9,917 bases of DNA from positions 1 through 9,917 of the forward strand of contig CAYVBE010000163.1 in the NCBI GenBank assembly GCA_964448935.1, written 5' to 3'. Source of the stretch: CAYVBE01 sp964448935 (GTDB lineage Bacteria; Planctomycetota; Brocadiia; SM23-32). Below the pieces are notes generated by a model. It was not told the origin of the DNA, made no database searches, and worked only from the letters and a program-made list of their open reading frames with translations. Position numbers and translations under genes: made by a program. Numbering within the stretch: the first letter of the stretch is position 1; each line of letters begins with the position of its first letter. This document shows positions 1-6,370 of the stretch, piece after piece.

Positions 1-555
1 CAGCAAGCGCAGGGCCTCGTTGATGAGTGGGTAATGCTTCCGCACCGGCACGAGGGCCAGCGAGTCACAGAGTTCGCCGGCGATGAACGGCAGGTCGGGG
101 ATGCCCAGTTCGTCTCTCAGGCCGTGTATCAGCCGCCGCAGTCGCTCCCCGTAAGAGCGCGACTTTTCCTCGTCGGCCGAATCATTCTCGCCCTGGTGCC
201 ATAGGGCGCCGCAGAGCCGGCCGGCGGGCCGTGTGTCCTCCGCCAGGGTCATGGCCCGGGCGTAGAGATCGGCACCCGGCAGCCAGCGATCGAGGCCCGT
301 CCCGCCGACGGCGCAGGGCACAAGCCCGACGGGGTTCTCCGGGTCGGTCTCCAGAAGTCGGGCGGCGAAGCTCATGCCCGGACCCGCTCCGATGCCCTCG
401 GGCCTGTCCTGGTGGAGGGGCTCCTCCGCCTGGAGCCATTCGCCGTCGCGGAACATGCGGATGCGGTCGTCCTCGATCGGCGGCAGGTCCCCCAGGTCGC
501 CGCGCCCGGCCATATTCGACTGCCCCATCAGTAGAAAAATGCGAAGCTCGGGCAT
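1..555 (-). CDS. SASA/CE6-family carbohydrate O-acetylesterase, partial (C-terminus off the left edge)
   Basis: The first 185 codons of a gene that continues beyond base 1. The protein opens MPELRIFLLMGQSNMAGRG: GQSNMAG (residues 11-17) is the block I motif of the sialate O-acetylesterase/CE6 acetylxylan esterase group, with Ser13 as nucleophile. VPCAVGGTGLDRW (79-91) fits the second conserved Gly block, and WHQGENDS (119-126) is the classical block III. The D-x-x-H block with the catalytic His would lie outside the window. Members of this family hydrolyse O-acetyl esters on sugars. The start at 555 is favoured because AGGAGA lies 9 nt upstream, overlapping the TAG of the preceding gene, and block I begins 10 residues in. 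No signal peptide is visible, which is odd in a cluster of exported proteins. It is the last gene seen in the operon, 13 bp after the LamG gene. The family is certain; substrate and location are not. Confidence 0.9.
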   Translation of the reverse strand, partial: MPELRIFLLMGQSNMAGRGDLGDLPPIEDDRIRMFRDGEWLQAEEPLHQDRPEGIGAGPGMSFAARLLETDPENPVGLVPCAVGGTGLDRWLPGADLYARAMTLAEDTRPAGRLCGALWHQGENDSADEEKSRSYGERLRRLIHGLRDELGIPDLPFIAGELCDSLALVPVRKHYPLINEALRLL

Positions 556-571
556 GTTTCAGGCTCTCCTA
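556..571 (-). promoter_or_regulatory. Ribosome binding site overlapping the upstream stop
   Basis: Reading the minus strand, the TAG stop of the LamG gene (571-569) runs directly into AGGAGA (570-565), followed by 9 nt and ATG (555-553). The arrangement fixes the esterase start and suggests translational coupling. Confidence 0.7.
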
Positions 572-1675
572 ACGCGAAATGTCGTAGAAGGATGGGAGGC
601 CGGGCATGAAGGCTCCTTCGGAGCGCTGTTCTTCCTTCAGCACCGCCTCGAATTCCTCGTAGGGCACCACTTTCAACCGGTAGCTCTTGCCGAATCCCCG
701 TTCCAGAACAGGCTGTTTCTCAGCGCCCAGGATGGCCCAGTGGTACACCATGATCGCGTCGGCGTCGAGACTGCCGGAGATCACTTCCTCAACGTCATAA
801 CGATAGAGGACGAGCGCGCGGGGATAGACCGTCTCGTCCGGCGGCTGGCTGGTGTCGCGCAGGACTCCCTTCAGCACGATGGGGGACAGCTCCGTGCGGT
901 CGGCGATCTTCTTCCGGAAGTAGCGGGCGTGCTTTGCGACCGTGTCGGCGGAGAGTTCATGGGGATAGATGGCCACACCCTCCAGCATCCCGGCCCATTT
1001 GCTCTTCAGGTGCCAGTCCGAGCCGAAGATCAGCGTTGCGGCTTCCCATGCAGCCGGATCGAATGCCGGTGCTTCCGCCCGCACCGCTCCCTCGCCGTCA
1101 ATGAAGGAGGTGATACGCTCCTGACAGACGTTCACCATCACGTGCTGCGGGCGCCCGGGCTCCAGTTCACCCACCTTGACCTCCGCGGGCTCCTTCTCCT
1201 CCGAGCCCTGCCCGAGCAAGAGGACAAGCTCTTTTCCCCGCTGCACGAGGGCGAAGGCCGGCGGCTCCTCCTCCGCATCGAGCGCCGCTATCCAGCCCTC
1301 CGGCATCTCAGCTTCCTCGCTGCACGGGGCGATGGTGGCCTCCAGGGCAAACCGGCGCGACTCCGCAATCTGCGTCCTGACACGCCTGCCGGAGCCGAAA
1401 TCGGCGAAAAACGCGCCGTCCACCACGTCCATCTGCCCGAACCGGCCGTGACGGACGCGCCCGTAGAGCCCCGCCATGCGGCAGTTGCGCGGGCGGCTCC
1501 GGCCGGGCACCTTCACCTTGTTCTCGCTCAGGATGCTCTCCCACACGAAAGCAGGCGAAAGCCCGTGCGTCGGCCATTCGGTGATGACCGGCTCCTGTTC
1601 GGCCCCGGCCGCTCCCCAGAAGCCCAGAAGTGTCAAGGCCGCCAGGCAGGCCACAATCCGGCTCGTGCGTCTCAT
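569..1675 (-). CDS. Secreted LamG/concanavalin A-like protein with a C-terminal domain resembling that of the AlgJ-like enzyme
   Basis: 368 residues. A signal peptide is clear: positive MRRTSR, hydrophobic core to about residue 21, cleavage near GAAGA|E (25). Residues ~75-255 look like a LamG/jellyroll lectin-like domain: alternating strands with FIDGEGAVRA (191-200), LIFGSDWH (215-222) and WAGMLEGVAIYPHELSADTV (227-246), the usual end of a LamG-3 type domain. Such domains bind sugars or act as structural modules. Residues ~266-349 form a second, beta-rich region (VYPRALVLYRYDVEEV; IMVYHWAIL; YRLKVVPYEEF) that aligns by eye with residues ~480-560 of the AlgJ-like protein in this operon. No catalytic motif is visible. 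Start: GGAGAG 5 nt before the ATG; the gene begins 19 bp after the preceding stop. A periplasmic or surface glycan-binding partner of the acetylation machinery is inference. Fold assignment is moderately sure, function unknown. Confidence 0.75.
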   Translation of the reverse strand: MRRTSRIVACLAALTLLGFWGAAGAEQEPVITEWPTHGLSPAFVWESILSENKVKVPGRSRPRNCRMAGLYGRVRHGRFGQMDVVDGAFFADFGSGRRVRTQIAESRRFALEATIAPCSEEAEMPEGWIAALDAEEEPPAFALVQRGKELVLLLGQGSEEKEPAEVKVGELEPGRPQHVMVNVCQERITSFIDGEGAVRAEAPAFDPAAWEAATLIFGSDWHLKSKWAGMLEGVAIYPHELSADTVAKHARYFRKKIADRTELSPIVLKGVLRDTSQPPDETVYPRALVLYRYDVEEVISGSLDADAIMVYHWAILGAEKQPVLERGFGKSYRLKVVPYEEFEAVLKEEQRSEGAFMPGLPSFYDISR

Positions 1676-1697
1676 TGGTTCTCTCCGTTGCTGACTA
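1676..1697 (-). promoter_or_regulatory. Ribosome binding site of the LamG-protein gene
   Basis: GGAGAG at 1686-1681 on the minus strand, then AACCA and the ATG. It lies in the 19 bp gap after the TAG (1697-1695) of the upstream SGNH gene and supports the 1675 start. Confidence 0.65.
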
Positions 1698-3455
1698 TTC
1701 TGCGGGCTCGAGGGCCACCGCGTAGAGGTCCATACCGCTGTGTCCGACCGACTTCTTGTTCATCGGCCAGGCGACCAGCTCTCCGTCCGTCACGGTGACC
1801 GTGAGGGTGAAGGCGCGCCCGAGCCGGCCGTTGGGATTGTCGGGGTTGAACGCCGCCGCCATCGGGCTGCCCTCCGGGAAGCGTGTCACCTCGAAGCCCT
1901 CCGCGGCCGTATCGCCCTCGTGTCCACCGTATTCCCACGGCTTCGGGCGATGATACCAGGTCAGGCGATATTTGCCGTTCGGCACGCGGAACTTGTAGGC
2001 GTTGGAACTTCGGCGGTACCAGCCGAACACTGTCCTTTCCGGGCTGTCCTCGGCGAATATCTCCGCGAGGGAACGCGCGCGCTTCTGCTCCGGGAAGTGC
2101 CCACCCGGCGAGAGCACGAGGCCGTAACCGCCGCCGTCGCGGAACTCCTTGTCCGTCAGCCAGTCCCCCGCCGCGGGACCGCCCATGTTGACCTTGATGG
2201 GCGGCTGCATGACGCGGGGCCGGGCCTCCGTCCGCACCCGGACGGGTTCGGTCAACGCCGACCGGTTGTTCGCGTAGTCCACCGTGCGCACTTTCAGCTC
2301 GTGCTCGGTGTCCGGCTTCAGACCGGAGACGGGGAAACGCGGCAGCGCACTGGTGACCATGGGCAGGTCGTTCGGCAGCGTCGGCCACCAGGGCACCTTC
2401 TGACCGTCGGCGAATACCTCGTAGCCCCGCACCGCCAGGTTGTCCTTGCCCTCGTCCCAGAAGAGGGTTACGCCCTCGTGCCACAGGTTTTCGGTGCGCA
2501 GGTTGGCGGGCGCAGTCGGCGGCCGGGTGTCCGGCTGCTGGCCTGGAAGCACCCAGCCGTTGGCGACGAGGGCGTCGAAAAAACGCCTGTCGAAATCGTC
2601 GTGCCCCCACTGGCCGTGCTTGCTCAAAGCAAACGCATGGCGGTTATCTCTCATGCCAAGGTTGAAGCCGTAGACGACGGCAAGATCGTCGGCCCCGCGC
2701 AGAACCGTGGCGGCACCCACCACGCCCAGCCAGCCGATGGGACGGAAATCCAGGTCCGCGAACTTCTCGTAATCGGGGAACAGTCCCTTCGTCCCCCGGA
2801 TGTCCCACACGTGTCCGCCGCCGGCGTTGTAGTTGTTCAGGCGCCAGGGGCTGAATACGACGGGAACGCGCTCAACCCCCAGGTCGTGCCGCAGCAACCC
2901 CCGCCACTCTGCCAGCGCTTCCAACTGCTTCTCAGGCTGCGTCATGGCGGATTCCATGACCACACCGATGAGGTGGAACTGCCCGGCATAGGGACTGACG
3001 AAGTCCATGTACTGGTCGTAGCGGCCCAATGCTTCGGACGGCGTCAGTCCCTCTCCGCAGCCTCCGGCCAGGCCGAATTTCACCACGCCGAAGTAGTCCT
3101 CCGGGTACGCCTCAGTGAGGTATTTCAGCACCCACCACGCGGTGCCGGAGCGCCCGTGCTGCCAGTCCGGCTCCGGGCCTACCTTGGGTCGGGCGTGCGG
3201 CACGTTGCACTCCGCCGGCAGCCACTTGCCCTTCCGGCCCATCATCCATGCGCGGGGGTCTGTCCAGTCATCTTCCGGGTTGGCGTTGCCGAAGGTGTTG
3301 GAATCCCCGAACACGAAGAAGACGTGGAACTTCTCCGCCGGGATCTGCTTACCGCCCAGCTCGATGGTTTCCGCACCTACCGAGGGGGGCGACAGCGCCA
3401 CCAAACCGCCGCAGAGCACGCCAACCGCGAACAGGATTCTCTTGCTGATTCTCAT
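1695..3455 (-). CDS. Secreted SGNH/SASA-like protein with fibronectin III and malectin-like domains (paralogue B)
   Basis: 586 residues. Signal peptide 1-28 (MRISKR, hydrophobic core, cut near SVGA|E). Residues ~40-300 form an SGNH/SASA-like alpha/beta domain: FGDSNTFG (49-56, candidate nucleophile Ser52), GGCGEGL (131-137), VVMESAMT (165-172) where SASA enzymes have WHQGExD, then LGVERVPVVFSPW (192-204), and a block V-like region LSKHGQWGH (277-285) with candidate His280. Residues ~311-411 are a fibronectin III domain ending RTVDYANNRS...VRVRTEA. Residues ~418-584 are malectin-like (IKVNMGGPAAGDW; SPERTVFGWYR; VPNGKYRLTW; GHSGMDLYAVALEP), a typical carbohydrate-binding module. The neighbouring upstream gene is a full-length paralogue. 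The start at 3455 has GAGGG just upstream (3463-3459) and gives the signal peptide; the frame stays open to 3626 but that stretch is the end of the paralogue. Probably an exported glycan-binding or ester-modifying protein; activity is uncertain because the active-site blocks are altered. Confidence 0.85.
   Translation of the reverse strand: MRISKRILFAVGVLCGGLVALSPPSVGAETIELGGKQIPAEKFHVFFVFGDSNTFGNANPEDDWTDPRAWMMGRKGKWLPAECNVPHARPKVGPEPDWQHGRSGTAWWVLKYLTEAYPEDYFGVVKFGLAGGCGEGLTPSEALGRYDQYMDFVSPYAGQFHLIGVVMESAMTQPEKQLEALAEWRGLLRHDLGVERVPVVFSPWRLNNYNAGGGHVWDIRGTKGLFPDYEKFADLDFRPIGWLGVVGAATVLRGADDLAVVYGFNLGMRDNRHAFALSKHGQWGHDDFDRRFFDALVANGWVLPGQQPDTRPPTAPANLRTENLWHEGVTLFWDEGKDNLAVRGYEVFADGQKVPWWPTLPNDLPMVTSALPRFPVSGLKPDTEHELKVRTVDYANNRSALTEPVRVRTEARPRVMQPPIKVNMGGPAAGDWLTDKEFRDGGGYGLVLSPGGHFPEQKRARSLAEIFAEDSPERTVFGWYRRSSNAYKFRVPNGKYRLTWYHRPKPWEYGGHEGDTAAEGFEVTRFPEGSPMAAAFNPDNPNGRLGRAFTLTVTVTDGELVAWPMNKKSVGHSGMDLYAVALEPAE
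2470..2505 (-). repeat. 36-bp tract identical to 4313-4348 (FnIII start, copy B)
   Basis: This tract and 4313-4348 match base for base over 36 positions, with mismatches at both ends. They encode NLRTENLWHEGV at the start of the fibronectin III domain in the two paralogues. Every synonymous position agrees, although the proteins are only about half identical outside this domain. Confidence 0.9.
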
Positions 3456-3465
3456 CGTCCCTCTA
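3456..3465 (-). promoter_or_regulatory. Ribosome binding site overlapping the upstream stop
   Basis: On the minus strand the TAG stop of paralogue A (3465-3463) is followed at once by AGGGACG and ATG, so the GAGGG Shine-Dalgarno (3463-3459) includes the last base of the stop. Spacing is short (3-4 nt). The gap between genes is 7 bp. Confidence 0.6.
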
Positions 3466-5265
3466 CTGTCGGAAGATCGCGCTGTCTTCTTCGTGCTGAT
3501 CCAATCTTTCCAGCACAACACCGTAGATCTTGTAGCCCGAGTGCCCGACGCGCTTCTGGTCCATCGGGTTCGCAATGATCTTGCCGTCGGAGACCTCGTA
3601 GATTCGGGCGGGCGCCCGGCCGACATCCCCGTAGGGCTCGGTCTCGTTGAACAGCCTGCCCCAGGGGCTGTCGGGCGGGAAGTCGCGCATCACGTAGTTG
3701 TCCGGCACTTCTTCTTTGACGAAAGGCCGATCCAGTTCCTGGTCGGCACGCTGCTTGAGCTTATAGTGCGCCACGCGCACGAGCCAGGTGACCCGGTACC
3801 GCCCGTTGGGCACGTCGAAGCGATAAACGTTGGGGGCGGTGCGAAACCAGCCGAGCACGGTCCGCTCCGGGGCCCCCTCGGGGAATGCCTCGGAGATAGG
3901 ACCGGTCCGGTTGGTGTAGCGCTGGTTTTGCTCTTCGTGGAAACCTCCGGGGCTGAGCACGTAGCCGTATCCGCCGCCGTCGCGGTAGGGTTTGTCCCGC
4001 ACCCAGCCCCCCGCCCCCGGACCGCCGACGTTCACACGCAGGGGAGTCTCAACCGGTTCGCGCTCGGCCTTCGTCCGAATCTGAAGCGGCACCGAGAAGT
4101 CCGATCTGTTCTCGGCGTAATCCACCGTGCGGACACTCAAAGTGTATGACTTCCCCGGCTCCAGTCCCGAGATGGGAAACCGGGTCGTGGCGCTGGTAAC
4201 CATGCTGAGATCGTACGGGAGCGTCGGCCACCACGGCACCATCTTCCCGTTGGCGAAGACCTCGTACCCTTTCACCGCCAGGTTGTCCGTGCCCGCGTCC
4301 CAGGAGAGCGTAACGCCCTCGTGCCACAGGTTTTCGGTGCGCAGGTTGCCGGGCGACGTCGGGGGCTCGACATCCGGTTCTGACCCCGGAACCGCCCATC
4401 CATTGGCGACTATGGAGTAGAAGAAACGCTTGTTGAACTCTTCGTGCCCCCACTGACCGTGCTCGGTCAGGCCGAACATGTGCCGGTTGTCCTGCATGCC
4501 GGTGTTGAACCCGAAGACAAGGCCCACGTCCTCCCGCTTCTCCGCCAGCCGGCAGGCGTTGACCACCGCGTGCCACCCGGCCGTGTGGCCGCCTCGCTCC
4601 TTCAACTCGGAAAAGTGGGGGAAGATCTCCGGCGTCAGCCGCAGCTCGGTGCTCCATCCGGGGCTACAGGCGTAATTGTTCAGTCGCCACCCGGAGAAGA
4701 TGACCGGCACCTCCTCGATACCCAGGTCCTCTCGCAGCCACTCGCGCATCTTGTCGAAGTTCTGCAGGTGCTGCTTGCCCGTCATGCCGGCTTCCAGCAC
4801 CATGCCGATGAAGTGGAACTTACCGATGTAAGGCTCCAGGAACGCCATCGTCGGGTCGTAGAACTTGCCCACGATCTCCCGCGGGCTGGTGCCCTCGCCC
4901 TTCCCCGTGTTGCAGTACTGCATCAGGCCGAAGTGGTGGTCCGGATAGTGCTGCGTAAGGTTTTTCAGCACCCACCAACCCGTGCCGGAGATCGAACTCC
5001 AGCCGCCCCTGTAGCCGGGAAAGAGCGGCATCCTGGACTCCGCCTGCACCCACTCGCCGCTCTTGCTCATGCGCCAGGCACGCGGGCTGGTCCAGGGGTC
5101 CTCCGGGTTATGCCCGCCGTACGTGTTCGAGTCTCCGTGCACAATAAAGACGTGAAACTTCTCCGCCGGCACCTCGGTTCCGCCCAGGTTGATGGTCCCG
5201 GCCGTAGCGCTCTGCGCGCCCCAGGAAAGAACCAGCAGCAGACAATACAGTGCGGTATCTCGCAT
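3463..5265 (-). CDS. Secreted SGNH/SASA-like protein with fibronectin III and malectin-like domains (paralogue A)
   Basis: 600 residues, same layout as the next gene. Signal peptide about 1-22 (hydrophobic LYCLLLVLSWG, cut near SATA|G). SGNH/SASA-like domain ~35-290: VHGDSNTYG (42-50, candidate Ser46), TGKGEGTS (120-127), MVLEAGMT (155-162) replacing the SASA WHQGExD block, LGIEEVPVIFSGW (181-193), LTEHGQWGH (266-274, candidate His269). Fibronectin III ~300-400 and malectin-like ~407-587 (LRVNVGGPGAGGW; APERTVLGWFR; VPNGRYRVTW; GHSGYKIYGVVLE). The malectin part is longer than in paralogue B, with an inserted stretch rich in charged residues around 500-530. By eye the FnIII domains are about 70% identical between the copies and the SGNH domains nearer 45%. 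Start at 5265: GAGG (5274-5271) lies 5 nt upstream and the signal peptide begins there; the open frame to 5403 overlaps the preceding gene and is not used. Expected outside the cytoplasmic membrane, on or near the acetylated glycan (inference). Confidence 0.85.
   Translation of the reverse strand: MRDTALYCLLLVLSWGAQSATAGTINLGGTEVPAEKFHVFIVHGDSNTYGGHNPEDPWTSPRAWRMSKSGEWVQAESRMPLFPGYRGGWSSISGTGWWVLKNLTQHYPDHHFGLMQYCNTGKGEGTSPREIVGKFYDPTMAFLEPYIGKFHFIGMVLEAGMTGKQHLQNFDKMREWLREDLGIEEVPVIFSGWRLNNYACSPGWSTELRLTPEIFPHFSELKERGGHTAGWHAVVNACRLAEKREDVGLVFGFNTGMQDNRHMFGLTEHGQWGHEEFNKRFFYSIVANGWAVPGSEPDVEPPTSPGNLRTENLWHEGVTLSWDAGTDNLAVKGYEVFANGKMVPWWPTLPYDLSMVTSATTRFPISGLEPGKSYTLSVRTVDYAENRSDFSVPLQIRTKAEREPVETPLRVNVGGPGAGGWVRDKPYRDGGGYGYVLSPGGFHEEQNQRYTNRTGPISEAFPEGAPERTVLGWFRTAPNVYRFDVPNGRYRVTWLVRVAHYKLKQRADQELDRPFVKEEVPDNYVMRDFPPDSPWGRLFNETEPYGDVGRAPARIYEVSDGKIIANPMDQKRVGHSGYKIYGVVLERLDQHEEDSAIFRQ
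4313..4348 (-). repeat. 36-bp tract identical to 2470-2505 (FnIII start, copy A)
   Basis: Partner of the tract at 2470-2505; it encodes the same 12 residues at the start of the fibronectin III domain. It marks either recent local gene conversion or an unusually constrained segment within an otherwise diverged gene pair. Confidence 0.9.
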
Positions 5266-5291
5266 GATTACCTCGGTCTGGAAAACTATTA
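5266..5291 (-). promoter_or_regulatory. Tandem stop and ribosome binding site before paralogue A
   Basis: The upstream gene ends TAA TAG (5291-5286). GAGG at 5274-5271 then TAATC precede the ATG at 5265. The gap is 23 bp, the longest in the operon; no terminator or promoter motif is visible in it. Confidence 0.6.
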
Positions 5292-6356
5292 TGGACTGAC
5301 CGGCAGCACGCGCCAGCCCTGGGTGCTCTCGGTGAACGCGCGGACGGTGAAGCACCAGATGATGACCTTCTTCCCGGCCAGGTAATCGCTGTCCCGCGCA
5401 CACCGGCGGTAGAGGTCCACGCGGACCGTGGTGGAGCCGGAACCGCGGGTGCCCATCAGGTCAACCGGCATGCCCAGTTCGGCGGTCAACTGGTCCGGCA
5501 GGCCGGCACCGGTGGCATGCAGGTCGCCGCCGGAATGGAACACCAGGCAGTGGCTGTCACCCATCAGCAGCACGGGGCTCTCCTCATCCACCTGGGGCGC
5601 CTCCGCCCCGCCCATAAAGCGCAGCTCCAGCTTCTCCGGTGGCGGCTCGTCCGCCGAGCCGGGCAGCATCCGCACCAGGTCGCCGGTTATCTCCACCTCG
5701 TCCCACTCGCGCTCGTATCGCGGTTCCCCCGGGCTCTCGAACCAGTCCATCGCCCTTATCTTGTTTGCCAGCATCCCGGCGGCCTTCACGATGCCCGAGC
5801 CGGACCAGTGCGTGTCCTGTCGGCAGTGAACGGGACCGTGGTCCGTGTGGCGCTGCTTCCGGAAGACCGGTGAGAGGTCCAGAACGTCCACGCCTTTCTC
5901 GCGCAGGACCCGGTAGAACTCCTCGTGGTAGGGGTCCACGCGCGGAACCGGCTCACCCTCTTCCACGGAGACGGCGTCGGATACCCTGTCGGGCCAGACG
6001 GCGGCTTTGGCGGGCACCGGGAGGAGGATCAGGTGGATGCCGCGCTCTTCGAGTTGCCGGTTGAAATCAACGATGGCGGGAAGCGGATCCGCCCCCTGCC
6101 CCGCCCGGCCGACCTCCGCCGCAGCCTCGCCCCAGAAGCGCCCCACCGAGAGATGCCGCAGCTCGGGTGCGAAAAACAGCCATCCGTCCTCCCCGGCCAC
6201 GGCGCTGGTCCCGGTTTCCGCCGCGCCCCGGGCAAGCGCGCCGATCTCTTCGTGAAACGATTCCACCGACGGGCTCAACTCTATCTCCGCGCTTCCCGCC
6301 CGCAGGCCCAGAAGGCACAACCCGAAAATCAGGAATCCGGCCAGTCTTCGACCCAT
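5289..6356 (-). CDS. Secreted AlgX/AlgJ-like SGNH polysaccharide O-acetyltransferase
   Basis: 355 residues. Signal peptide about 1-23 (MGRRLAG, FLIFGLCLLGL core, cut near GSA|E). The AlgX/AlgJ SGNH-like landmarks occur in order: GEDGWLFF (55-62), IHLILLPVPAKAAVWP (107-122), QDTHW (180-184) giving the D-x-H catalytic pair Asp181/His183, LLMGDSH (263-269) giving nucleophile Ser268, and GKKVIIWCFTVRAF (328-341) near the end. In AlgJ and AlgX of Pseudomonas this triad transfers acetyl groups to exported alginate. The protein lacks the extra C-terminal carbohydrate-binding module of AlgX and, unlike the gene before it, has no second membrane segment. Start at 6356: GAGAGG lies 6 nt upstream and overlaps the previous TAG; the gap is 11 bp. 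Most likely the soluble periplasmic transferase acting with the MBOAT protein. Family assignment is strong; the glycan is unknown. Confidence 0.9.
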   Translation of the reverse strand: MGRRLAGFLIFGLCLLGLRAGSAEIELSPSVESFHEEIGALARGAAETGTSAVAGEDGWLFFAPELRHLSVGRFWGEAAAEVGRAGQGADPLPAIVDFNRQLEERGIHLILLPVPAKAAVWPDRVSDAVSVEEGEPVPRVDPYHEEFYRVLREKGVDVLDLSPVFRKQRHTDHGPVHCRQDTHWSGSGIVKAAGMLANKIRAMDWFESPGEPRYEREWDEVEITGDLVRMLPGSADEPPPEKLELRFMGGAEAPQVDEESPVLLMGDSHCLVFHSGGDLHATGAGLPDQLTAELGMPVDLMGTRGSGSTTVRVDLYRRCARDSDYLAGKKVIIWCFTVRAFTESTQGWRVLPVSP

Positions 6357-6370
6357 GGGTTTCCTCTCTA
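6357..6370 (-). promoter_or_regulatory. Ribosome binding site overlapping the upstream stop
   Basis: The TAG stop of the AlgJ-like gene (6370-6368) flows into GAGAGG (6368-6363), then AAACCC and the ATG at 6356. It decides the start of the AlgX/J-like gene and suggests coupled translation. Confidence 0.7.

Noticed and set aside
374..1798. Open frame of 474 codons on the plus strand
   Set aside because: Antisense to the LamG gene and its neighbours, which have signal peptide, ribosome binding sites and domain motifs. The plus-strand product has low-complexity Arg/Pro/His-rich composition and no recognisable domain.
1740..3578. Open frame of 612 codons on the plus strand
   Set aside because: Mirror of the SGNH-FnIII-malectin gene caused by GC-biased third positions. 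No motif, no plausible ribosome binding site, and it crosses the boundary between two well-supported genes.
3456..3626. 57-codon N-terminal extension of paralogue B
   Set aside because: It overlaps the coding end of paralogue A in another frame, and the start at 3455 gives a signal peptide with a Shine-Dalgarno.
5266..5403. 46-codon N-terminal extension of paralogue A
   Set aside because: It overlaps the 3' end of the AlgX/J-like gene; the start at 5265 has GAGG upstream and begins the signal peptide.
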